Assembly (NCBI GenBank): GCA_013397845.1 | Contig: VZTG01007654.1 | Coordinates: 793,027-857,026 of the forward strand | Reading direction: 5' to 3' | Length of the DNA: 64,000 nucleotides | Source: Melanocharis versteri | Taxonomy: Eukaryota; Chordata; Aves; Passeriformes; Melanocharitidae | Shown: piece after piece, positions 10,347 through 21,500 of the stretch | Numbering within the stretch: the stretch's first letter is position 1 | Layout of the letters: each line of letters starts with the position of its first letter | Position numbers and translations under genes: made by a program | The notes under the pieces: generated by a model | The model's database searches: none | What the model was told of the DNA's origin: nothing | Seen by the model: the letters and a program-made list of their open reading frames with translations, nothing else

Positions 10347-10697
10347 CACCTTAGGTTTGAGGTATAGCTCAAAACTGATACCTTTTTACTGTCCCAGGCA
10401 AGTCTGGGACCTAACACCTGGCACGAACAGAAAAAGCAGATTCTTAATGAAGAATTAATTTCATTAAAAAGTGACAGTTACCTGAGGATGAGCACTGCAG
10501 GCGCATGGTAGAGGGAATGCTTTCAGCTAAGGGGAAGAGAACTCGGGGGGTGTGGGGATGTGTGTGAGAGAGAAAGAGAAAGTCACAACATCCCCCCCTG
10601 CCACACCCACCCACATTTGCTAAATCTCAGCCCCGCCCCGAGGGCTGAGCTATGTCTTACTGCTTTTCCTGGGACGTTCCAGCTTTCCTGGAGGTGC

Positions 10698-10729
10698 ATC
10701 CCAGCCAGTTCAGATCCCAGCCAGTTCAG
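10698..10729. repeat. Tandem duplication, 16 bp x 2
   Basis: ATCCCAGCCAGTTCAG at 10698-10713 is repeated exactly at 10714-10729, inside the inferred SPPL3 3' UTR. Confidence 0.9.
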
Positions 10730-11331
10730 AGGCACCAGCCCCTCTGCCACGCGTGCCAGACCTGCCTGAGAACAGAGGAAGGGGTTAATTAATGACATTA
10801 ATGACAGTGCACACATGTGGCTGGACAAAATTCCTGCCATGTCCAGTATGCTCTTCTTGTACCACCTGACAGTGCTGAGAGCTTCAGGTGTTTGACCAAC
10901 CCCCTTTACCTGGAACGAAACCGGTCCCAAAGTCCCCTCACTGCTCAGAGTCAGTCTCCAACATTCCTTCTCCTCCCATGCCAATAACAGTTCTCAGCAT
11001 CTATCAACTAACAAGAGCTGTGAGCTCTCAGGAGAGCTCCCCAAACCCCACCTGGCACAGTGCTTGAAAGGAAAAAAGTTTAGTTACCTCAGGGAAGCCT
11101 TTCAGTCAGTAAAATAACAACTGGAACTGCTGGTTTTAAAAAAAAGGAGTAAAATCCACATTTTAACAGGCTACAGGTACAAAGCAGTCAACACACAAAC
11201 TCCAACCAGTCACAACAGTAAAGGACAGTTTTTTCTTTTTTTTTTCTTTGAGGGGCAGGGGCATGGAAAAATACAGCACACTAATGAAACAAAATGCAAA
11301 AAATACAAAAAAATAGAAAATAGAAAAAATG

Positions 11332-11339
11332 TATTTACA
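11332..11339 (-). promoter_or_regulatory. Pumilio recognition element in SPPL3 3' UTR
   Basis: The - strand reads TGTAAATA, an exact match to the UGUANAUA site bound by PUM1/PUM2. An 8-mer can occur by chance, but the place (a U-rich 3' UTR) is typical. Confidence 0.4.
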
Positions 11340-11441
11340 AGTGATACATTACTATGATCAGAAAGCACAAAGACAATTGCTGCTATAATACATGCACTGG
11401 TCAAGAAGGAACTACTAAAAACCTGCAAGGGAGCTGTTTGT

Positions 11442-11480
11442 AAAAAAAAATCAAAAAAAGAAAAAAAAAAAAAGAAAAAA
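11442..11480 (-). repeat. Poly(U)-type tract in SPPL3 3' UTR
   Basis: On the + strand there are 39 bases of A runs broken by TC and G; the SPPL3 transcript would carry a long U tract here. It could bind U-rich RNA-binding proteins. It is also prone to length errors in assemblies. Confidence 0.85.
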
Positions 11481-11761
11481 GACACCCCCACCTCCTCCCC
11501 CCTCAGACACACAGGGCTGGGTTTGAACTTTTTTCTTCCCTAGTTTGCTACATTGATCAAACCAAATATCCCCTAAAGTCCATGGTACAACCAGTACAAA
11601 TACTACACTTGGTTTTTAACTGCAGGTTCAGTTGTAGGAGGGGGGAAAAACAGCAGCTCATTGTAGATCCATATACATAAAGCCAGAGTAACTGCGCTAC
11701 ATGCTAAAAATTACAGCAAGCCCCTGTCTGCTACACAGCATGATCTTAGCAGGTTTTCCTT

Positions 11762-11771
11762 TTTATTTATT
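11762..11771 (-). terminator. SPPL3: Overlapping AATAAA pair, candidate proximal poly(A) signal of SPPL3
   Basis: The - strand reads AATAAATAAA here, followed about 30 nt later by TGCTGTGT, a reasonable GU-rich downstream element. Use would give a 3' UTR of about 0.7 kb. Confidence 0.5.
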
Positions 11772-11772
11772 C

Positions 11773-11809
11773 ATATATATATCTATATGTGTGTATATAT
11801 ATATGTATA
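11773..11809. repeat. AT/GT dinucleotide run
   Basis: An alternating purine-pyrimidine tract of AT repeats with a central GTGTG, directly next to the proximal poly(A) candidate in the SPPL3 3' UTR. Confidence 0.85.
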
Positions 11810-11974
11810 AAAATCGTGCCCTTTTTCACTGCAATATGACATCTGGGTGGAAATGTAACTTGTTACAACAAATTTTTATATGTATACTGCAAGAAGTCAC
11901 TCAATGTCTGTGGATTTAATAAGTAACCTCACACCACAGGAAATATTTAATAAATCAAAAAAACCCAATATTGT

Positions 11975-11992
11975 GACAGAAGACCTTCTGTC
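11975..11992. repeat. Inverted repeat in SPPL3 3' UTR
   Basis: GACAGAAG at 11975-11982 and its exact reverse complement at 11985-11992 are separated by two bases, so the RNA could form a 7-bp stem with a 4-nt loop about 460 nt after the stop codon. Confidence 0.7.
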
Positions 11993-12446
11993 TCAGTTCT
12001 TTTCAAAACCGAAGTCCCGCAGGAAACTGGTCCCAATGTCCACGAGGGGTTCTCTGAAGAAGCCTCAGTTTGCTTAACCGTTTTTGCGTTTAGTGTTCAC
12101 AAGTTTTTGAACGACTTCAAGCCGTTTTTAGTTTCAAGTCTGTCTCTTCCTCTCTCACAAAGGTCATAGTCTGGTACTAATCCATCCGAGTGAGGAAAAG
12201 AGGAAAGTGGCTGCAGTTGCACAAAGGGTCCCCAGTTCCACATCTGCAGGGAGATACGGAGTCACGCGGAGCTCTGGGATTTTAGCTTTTGTTTCTTTCC
12301 CTCCTTTAATACAAAGTCCTTTCATACATGTCCTGTCACTGGTACCTTCCCAAGTACCAGCCAGTCCAGCTTTAGGAGACAACAAAGCCACAAGTTAAAG
12401 TGAAAAGGACCAAGGCAGAAGTTCAGGTCACTTCCTGTCCGTTCCA

Positions 12447-12518
12447 TCATACTTCCAGGAAACGGGAGCTGCTGGACTTGGAGTGGAAAGGCTCAGACCA
12501 CATGCGACGTAGATCGCC
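12447..12518 (-). CDS. SPPL3: SPPL3 exon 11, coding part (residues 362-384) with stop
   Basis: After a CTGCCTAG acceptor the exon reads [12 protein letters not shown], a Ser-rich SKSSSS stretch, then RFLEV and TGA at 12449-12447. This is the short cytosolic C-terminal tail after the last membrane helix. Confidence 0.97.
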   Translation of the reverse strand, partial: GDLRRMWSEPFHSKSSSSRFLEV

Positions 12519-15500
12519 CTAGGCAGGGAAACAGCACAAGGACCGTGCCCTCAGAAACTCTCAGCTCTGCTTAGAATTCACATTTTAAAATGCACACAGA
12601 ATTGCAAACACGTCTTGGAGCAAATCTATTCTTCACCTGTTTTGCAAATTACAATGAAGACAGTAAAAATAAATCCTTTCCCTGTCAGGCCAGAATGTTT
12701 TACTTTTAGAGCAGGTACACCCAAAATAGGTTTCTGATGGGAAGGAAATAATTATTCAGGTTGAAAATCCTGCCCTTTCTTATGTTCTGCTCTGCAGAGT
12801 GCTAGATATGTGCTTCAACAACAGCCCTGGAACAGGAAAGGTAAATTTTAAGACTTCTGTTCAGAACAGGTGACTGGGAAAAGGCAAGCAAGGTTCTGCC
12901 TCTCCTGTTCAAACTTTGTGCATGTGGTATTTCATGACCAAGTGGACAAGGACAAATTCACTTATTCAATTAAGACAGAATTTAATATTTCAGAATTTAT
13001 TTTGTTGAGAATTACTGGTACTTTATGTTCATTAATGATCTTCTATTTAAGGAACTCATCTCTCACAATTGCTCAATCCTCTGAAATGAAGACTGACCCG
13101 ACAGCAGTGGTCCCTGTGTTCTGGGCCAGGGCTGCCAGGGACACACATCATCCCTCTGAGAGCTGCTGCCCAGTGCAAGGACGCTGACCCTGCTGCCAGC
13201 TGGCCCACAGCTTCCTGCTGCCCACGTGTCCTCCCTTCTTACCTTTAAATAGGCCATGGTGAGGAGTGGCAATAAAGTGAATGGTACCAAGTAGAGCAGG
13301 GCAGGCTGGGCTGCCCGGTGAATACGAGAAGCTACTGTTGCAGTTAATAAACCTGTAAGAGAAAAAAGTCACTATAAATATCTTCAGGTTGCAGGTGGAT
13401 GTTCTCAGCATTTCATCCACTGAGGCTTCCTTCACTCCCACTCTGAGAGACGGGTGAGGAAAAATTACTTCTCTGTGCTTTGCCTTCCCTGAATGCAGTT
13501 GAAACAAACAAAACAGTGAAAATTTATTCTATTTTAGTATCAGGCTGTGTTGAACCACTTGGTCCACTTTTGAATCTCAGACTAAGCCTAGAATAATTCA
13601 GACAAAATACAACAAAAGGGGGAAGCTGACTGCATTGCACTGAAGTGTTGCTCTTGAGACTGCTGGTCTGTGGCCCCTGGCCTGAGCAGTCAGGGCTCAA
13701 AGGAAGGGCTGTGTACATCAGTAATTACTTTCCTGGACACTTGCCAGAAGGGAATGTAGGGGGGAAATCGAGGTGTGGGGGAAGGCAGGCTATTGGTAGG
13801 AAATGATCTTTCCTTTTCAGCCTCAGAAGGGCCGCGGGAGGTCAGGATATGCACACACATGCCCTGACTGGAGGGAAAAGCCTATTTCATACTAGGCAGG
13901 AAAGGGCTGGCTACAGCAAATTATACACAGCATTCCAATTGTAACCACTGATGATTTTCTGTATGTACTACGTCAGGATCAGAATACAAAAATGCAGGCA
14001 TTGCCTAGGTGAATTGGTTAGATCTGCTATGTACTATGCACAGCATAATTCATCTGGGAACTTCCGTATTTTTCCCATCACTCAGGTATGAGCTACAACA
14101 CTTTTTATGCCAGTGAAGCAAAGTGCAAGTGCTAACAAAAACACATTGATAATCTCTTTCATCCTCTAAATAAAATACAACAACTACAAGAAAAAAATCT
14201 TGAAGACTATAGAAGGGCTTTTCTCCCTAGACCATGCCAATAAACGCAAAGAGAGGAGGATTAGAAGGAACATAACCAAGCATCCTCTCAAAGCCTCTTT
14301 ACACTTGCTTTCATCATCTTTTAAACCTACTACAATAATCCCACGTCTGCTCACTTAGGCAGCTCTTCAGATTGAACGAGTTACTCACCTACAAAATAGC
14401 CAATAAGTGTGCAGTGAAAGTAAGAGACCTTCTGCATACGCCCAGAGATGTTCCCTGGTCCTGGGGCACCGCAGGAATCACTGTTGGCTTGTTTTTTGTA
14501 GTTATCGTAACGCAGGACAAAGCAGAGCAGAAGCCCTGGCATCACAATATCTCCAATCCCCAGCATGGAGAAGTGGCTGCCTGTGGAACTAAAGAGCAAC
14601 TGGAATTGGGTTCATATCCAAAACAAAAGGTGACAAGCTCTGGACTCCTGCACTGTGCTTTTGAGCTTCCTTTGGCACAGCCCCTCTTTCAACCAGCAAA
14701 CTTGCACATAGCAGAACCCAATGCTGGCTAATGAGGTTTTCCTTAGTGATTTCTTCACCACCTCAGCTTTACACAAACCCGCTGGGGCAAGGAGGACATT
14801 GCTCCAAGACAGTTTCCTTCTCCCAGTAGTGCTTAAGCTGCTTTTGCCCTTAACTCACTTAATGAAACAGATCCATTGTCTCCCAGTCCTCTCCCTCCTC
14901 AGCGCTGATGGGAGGGACCAGCTGGCCCTTTTCATCTGACTGCTTGATTACCATTGAAGTGCACCTTCATCCCCGTGCACACAGATCTAAAACAAGGCAG
15001 TACACCCATTCTGGACATTCAGACAAAACAGAAAACTACAGGCTTGCCAGATTCCCAGAAAAGAGGCAATTGTGAAAAAGATTAAGAACTAAAACCGTCC
15101 ATTATCTTAAATCCAAGACATTTTCCATGAAAATAAAGGCAAATTAAGTCATCACAAAGTTGACAAAGTGAACAATTTTGGTTTTTTTGTTGCAGACAAT
15201 CAACTTCTAATCTCTGTAATTTCAGCATCCCAAGATCTAAAGAAACAAGAACCGGGTAACACGCCAACAAAACCGACTGCCTGACTGCTGCTGCACTGAG
15301 CTTACTGCCCCACCAGGCCCTGGGCGTGTCTGAGCCATCGGGGAACGCCTGGAGCAGGGACATGTGGAATAACTTCCCTCCAGCACTGTGCCCCTGGTAA
15401 GCCACCCTGGCTTAGATCAGTTTCCAACCCCGTCCCAATCATCTGTAATTACGCAGTAATCCAGACTATTCTGATGTTATAATAAACCTCAGATCTTTTG

Positions 15501-18500
15501 CTTTTAAGTGTGAGGTCACACAAGCAATCCTCAGGCTGAGAACTCACACAGATGTCAAAAAGAGTATCCTGCTCAGGTGCCTGTTCAGACAGGGCACCTT
15601 TTACCCCAGTCAGGGTCTTTTCTCTATGAATGAACAAAGTGTCCAGTCCTCACTGCTCATTATATTCCTCTTCAGCATGAAGAGGGAATGACTAAACAGG
15701 GATCTAAGTTGGCATTTTCCAACAGAATTAGTACAACTAAGTATATGGAGGGAAAACATTCCTCACGTAACTCAGTAAAAGAAGGTTTTACCTTGGGAAT
15801 ACAAGTTTGCCAGGCAGCGACAGACGGGGAACATCTCTGCCCACATTTGGTCCCAGGTGAAGTTTCCGGGATAACACGTCCAGGGGATTATCAGCTGGTT
15901 GTGTGGCCACTTTCACCATAACATTGCTGTTAAAGATGTAGGCAGAAAAAAAGACCTACAGAGCAAGGAAATCAGAAGTTACAAACTGCAATTACACAGC
16001 AACTCAAGCTGCATGTATTTTTGTTTTGCTTATTCAAGAAAGAAAGGATATTTTCCAAATTTTCCATATACATACGTTGTATTTATGATGATAAAAGGCG
16101 AATTTTATTTCAAGAATTCAGATAGAGGTTTTTACACTATTAATCCTTAAGAATAACTGGAATATACTTTCTGATATCAAGATATTGATTAATACCTTGA
16201 GATCCTTTGGCAAAGGATCTGTCTGGACAACAAGCAGATAGTGTGGGATGACAAATGCAGGTAACAGCGCCCTGAAAATAGGAGAAAGCTGCAGAAAGGT
16301 AAGAGGTGAGCCTGGTGCTCACTCATAAATGGAATGAGGCAGCCCTTGTCTCCAACAGGCTTTTATGCTACAGCCCATCCCACTGGAAAACTGCCTGGCT
16401 CCCAGAGCTGTCAGGGGGTGCTGCCCTGGATCGGTGCTCAGTGTTATGCAAAGGTAAAACAAACCCCACTTGCTATTACAAAATACATTCTGTCAGGTTT
16501 CCTGTAGAAGTGCACTAAGATTTTATGCCAGCCTTTGTGGCTGTAAGTCCATTCATATTCCTGTTCTGCAGATTTCACTGCTAATCAGAGGCTGGCATGT
16601 GTGCCCTGTGCCTGTGTGGACACGGCTGTGTGGGGGGGAAATGCTGGTTCTCATCTTCAGCCAGCTTTCAAAATTTGAGGTCCAAATTATCTTTTTTTTA
16701 ATAATATGCAGAAGTCAAAATATTCTAATCTTATTTCTGCTTTTTTTCAAGTAATTAGCAAGGAAATAATTCTGTATCCTGTTGGAGAATTCAGCATCTC
16801 AGGATGGAGTGGTGGAGCCAATCTTCTGGCTTTGCCAGATTTCATCAACTTCATACCAGCAGAATTCATGTAAAACTGGCCCAAGACTGATTACAAATCC
16901 AAAGCATAAAAACAGTTTTAGCAAAACCAAACCAAACACTTACCCAAAAGACATCATAAATTAGTAACCCAGAGAGCAGCAAGCAGGAAACCTTCAGGCT
17001 CGGCAGCCGAACAAAGGCTATCATTGCAACACACAGGCCCATAGCCAGAGCTACAAAATGCAAGACATCATTAGTTCATTAAAAATAGCAAAACAAACAG
17101 AAAAACACCAATCCCAAGCCAGTATCTCCCCCCTGGAAACCCAGAGAAGCCTCTGTTTGCACCTGTGCAGCTCTGCATGCACTAGATGACTGTCTACCAG
17201 TTCCAGACAGTGACATTCCTCTTACCAGGGTTAAGCAAAGTCAAAATACATTCAGTAGCCAACTGCAAACACATCCCCATGGAAGCAGAGATCCCTCTGC
17301 AGGCACAACTGCCTGTTCCACTCAACTTCCACCACCCACCACAAAAAAACGTTTCCATGTCCTGTGTCCTAGAGACTCCATCTCCTCTGTACAACCCTGA
17401 CTACCCACTTTAAAACAGAAGCAACAAAACAACTTTGAATTCTCTGTGCCCCAAAAACAAACCTCTACTTTTCCTCTATTAGTTTTTCTAACAAACACAT
17501 AAAATAAATAAGATCCTTGACTCTTAATTCAGAAAGGGCACGGTTACGTGACTTGTTAGAACTTGGTCTGACAAAAACCCACTCAAACCAAACTTCTGCT
17601 TGGGCAAGACTGTGCAAGACTGCCTGAATACCATGAAATGTCATCATTTAGATATCCAGGGATTTCCCAATAACCAAAATGCGTGTGAAAGCTAAGGGGA
17701 AAAAATATGGGTAAGTTTCTTCCTAATCCCTTCTAAGGGTGAGTTTTCAGCCAGATCAATGAGCTGAACAACATGACACAGCTCAGATTCTCACTCTGTA
17801 CCAGGGGGAATTTTGTCAGGGTAGAAAGGTAAGATTTTAAACAAAAACCCAGTCTTCACATTTGTGTCATTGCCTGCTTCTTTAAGCCCAGCCTCCGCTA
17901 CCAAAGATACTCAACTGACAACTGAATGTATTTCTACTGGTTACAAGCAAATCCCCAAAGAAATACTTACAATAAAACTAATTTTAAAAAACTTAAAAAG
18001 CAAATCAGCTTTCATCTATGATATCAGTCTATTTGCAAGGAATAATGGAGCCCTGTTGGGATCACATTACAGTCAATCATGCAGACATTTGTCAACAAAA
18101 TGTCTTTGTCTAACATGACACAGAATTTGTAAGAAGTTACAATCCCATTTTTGACAACTGGAACTGCAGGGGAGGCCAATTCATTATGCACATACCCACC
18201 AGTGTGACAACTGGACTCAGCCAAAATGGACAAATTAACCTCTGGATTCTGAGGCTGTAACTATGGGGCTGTGAAGCCACCTTCCACTTGCCTTTCACCT
18301 GAAAGCTGGGGAGATCTGCCATCCACTCGCTAGGGAAGCACATCCATACCCATTCACGGGATAAACACGCCCTGGGCCTCCTGCCAGCAGTGCCCAGGGG
18401 CTGCATCCCAGCAACTCTGCCAAGCCCACCTGGGCTCCTGAGAACTGGCAACCTCAGCACAACCCCAAGTGTCACAGCAGCCGGTTTAACAAAGCAGTGG

Positions 18501-21500
18501 GATTACTGACATAAAAATGTACCCTAAGTCATGCTGCACATCTGTAACTAGCTACTAAATGTGAGCAAATTATTGAGGTTTAAAGAATTTGACACAGCAA
18601 AGCAGCAAGAAAAAGAACTGCATTCAGTAATTCAGTATAGCCCTCAGTTACGGACTTCCTCAGAAGAGCAAATACGAGGGAACAGACTTTTAAATCAAAG
18701 AGGTTTCTCTAAAGCCAGTGTTAATAATAGCTCAAGCAAGCCTATATTTAGGAGAGGATTTCCAGGTTATAATTAATGAGAAATGGAAATACTGTAACCA
18801 GTGTGAGTTTTATCTATTGTTCACACACTCCATTTCTCTCTCCCTGAAATGAACACAGGCAGATGCACAAGGCATCAAAATAAGCAAATACTGGGTAGAA
18901 AAGAAGATGGAAAAAATCCTTCAGCTGACAGTGAAATACACATGCTAATAATTACACAGTTTTGCAAATGCTTTTAGAAACACTGGTAAATCTGAAAAAC
19001 AAGCAGGAATGCCCCAGAGCAAGTACAAGTAATATGGGCCAAAGTGCAGTAAATGGACTTCTCTCAATGGAAGCCAGCTTCCCCATCCAAGCTCATGCAT
19101 AGTGTTGACAAACAATATAAGGCAGAAGTATATTTCTTCACTGAAATATACTTCAAACCATTAAAAAAATAGCCAAAGATGAGAGAAAGACAGAAAGAGA
19201 GACAGAACAGCCACACAACCAGCAGCTCTGGTTTGGAAGTGCTGGGCAATGAGTTAACAAGGCTGCGTAAGAAAGCACTGGTGCAGTTAACCATCAATTA
19301 ACAGAACAAATTAACTCCAGAGTCCCTGCAAACACACTCCTTATGGAACAGGGATATTCTGAGGATTAAGAATATTCTTGCATATGTGATGAGACTCTCT
19401 AGCAGCTTCCCTGCATCCAGAGCAGGTGAAAGCTCCAAGATGCTGCTGGTGTGGGGTCTGGTTTACAAAGCACTTTGTAAGCTGGAAAGGCTTTAGCTTC
19501 CCCCACAGGCCAGCAGGTGAAGCTCTATCTGATCAAAGTGTATTTTAAAAGAAGGGAACAAGAAGAGAGGCCCAATTGCTGCAGCAGCTCCCGAGGTATC
19601 CATGACCATGCAGTTCACTCTGTAGCTACAGATATTCCAGACATCCATAGCATTCCTGTTGTACATCTCCAGCTCTGTCCACTATTTAGGAAAGCTTGTA
19701 TTTTAACCAGGCTTTACCAGGGAACAGTGACCATCCTTGGTGATTCTGAAATCAAACAATCTGCTCTGAGATATAAGCATTTCGATACCTATAAATGTGC
19801 ATCATCACATGCCAGAACAACCCCCCGGAGCCAACACGGGCTCTCTCTGCCCTGTAACACATCCCTGCCTTCAGAAGCACTCCAGCCAAGGGCTGTGCAG
19901 GCAGGGGCAGGGCTGGATTTGGGCACTGAAGGCTGTTCCAGCAGGAACCGCCACACCTCGATTTCGTAAGGACTGGCAATCACCAAGAAGTGTTTCCCGT
20001 GTTTTCCTCAGCTCCGGAGCAGCAAAGCTCTTTCACACTGGACCGAGCACCCAGGACTCCCCGTGTGCTGCTGCTCAGAAGGAACCCCCGCCCCGTTCCT
20101 CCAGCTCCTCCTCCCGCCCCGCCCGGGCGATGGGCAGCGCGTCCACAACCCCGGCTTCATTCTCTGCCCACGGCCGAACAGGGGATCCTCCCGGGCCGGC
20201 CACGGCCAGCAGCTGCCAGCGCTGCCCTGAGGACAGCAGTGCTCCACCTGGATGCGCGAGTGAGCGCTGCTGCTGCCCGCGCTGCCCTCCCCACGGGAGT
20301 CTCCGGCTTCTCCAGCACTCAGCAGCAGAGAAGGCAGGGGTGATGGGATCCCCCATGCAGCAGCACAGTATGAGGACTAAAGCTCCAGTCTGCTTCCCTG
20401 ACAAAGGCCAATAAAAGCTATTCCCTGTTTAGTGTCACTGGCAAACACTGATTTAATTGGATTTGAACAAATGACAGGAGAATCACCTATATAGTTCAAG
20501 CTCCCTTAATAAACTACGTAAAATAATTCAAAGACAGCAGCAATACAATGCAGTAAATCATAAAAAACCTCCAAGAGAAATAAAAGCCAGACACCACTCC
20601 GCACCAGCAGCTCAGAGCTCTGTAGATGAATTACTGCAAAGTCCACCACGTCAGACTGAAGCACTCACAAAAATAACTATTTTTAACTAAATGCTTCTGC
20701 TGATACCTCAGTGTAGACAACTCTTCAGATTCTGCCAAAATCCATGCTTGACATTCCTTTCAGCTTTGCAGCTACTGCAGATCAAGTGTCACCCTTCATT
20801 TCATGGTGGGCTACTCTGCTTATCTTAAACAGACTTTGTCTGCATTTTTACATTTACCATCTGGTATTTTAAAAGGTATTTCCCTTCCATACAACAGGTG
20901 GGACTTTTAAAGCAGTTCAAACCATGAATGAAGCATAGTGCCCATAAACAAAAGAAAGAATGAAGGTGCCATGAGAAGTTTCAGTACTAAGGACTTGCTG
21001 CTGCTGCCGCCTCATTTAGGAGGAGCTGGAAGCGGATGGGATGAATGTTTTCTATTGTAACAAACAATTTCAAGGGCAGGTAATGTTGTTGCAGCAATTT
21101 TTCCTCAAGCAATCACGACCTCGGGGTGCCATTACACCATGTCCTAACCCAATTTAGCTGCCTGACACTGCTGAGAAACAGAGGTCCTGCTCCTGGCTAC
21201 CCCTTCATGCCTTTGCTATTATATCCACTCCGTCCCCTCAGATCCCATCATGCTGCCACTTACCTTCTGCCAAATTTAGCACATACCTGACTACAAAATA
21301 ATCCAATTCATCTCACTGCAGCAGCAGAAAAATAGGCTGGCAAAACCCAAGCATGCTGCCATTCTAGTGAGCTGGATCAGTTTACCATGTGATTAAGTGA
21401 GTGCCAGAGCTAGCACAAGAGATTTGGAAGGCAGGAGGGAAGGACGAAGGCTCCTTTTTGGAACAGTAAGCTGTGAATTCAGGTCAACCACCATGAAAAA

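Larger units (their letters stand above)
10300..12446 (-). other. SPPL3: SPPL3 3' UTR (distal end inferred)
   Basis: From the stop codon leftward there is about 2.1 kb without coding signals, ending at tandem AATAAA hexamers (10341-10346 and 10316-10321 on the + strand, read in reverse) followed by a GU/U-rich stretch. This is the strongest poly(A) configuration in the region. Inside lie a 39-nt poly(U)-type tract, an AU dinucleotide run, a perfect Pumilio site, an 18-nt inverted repeat and a possible proximal poly(A) signal. A length near 2 kb is plausible for this gene. Confidence 0.65.

Noticed and set aside
19797..20414. 205-codon open frame on the + strand
   Set aside because: It is an Ala/Pro/Ser-rich reading of a CpG island inside an SPPL3 intron, with competing frames on both strands and no family resemblance.
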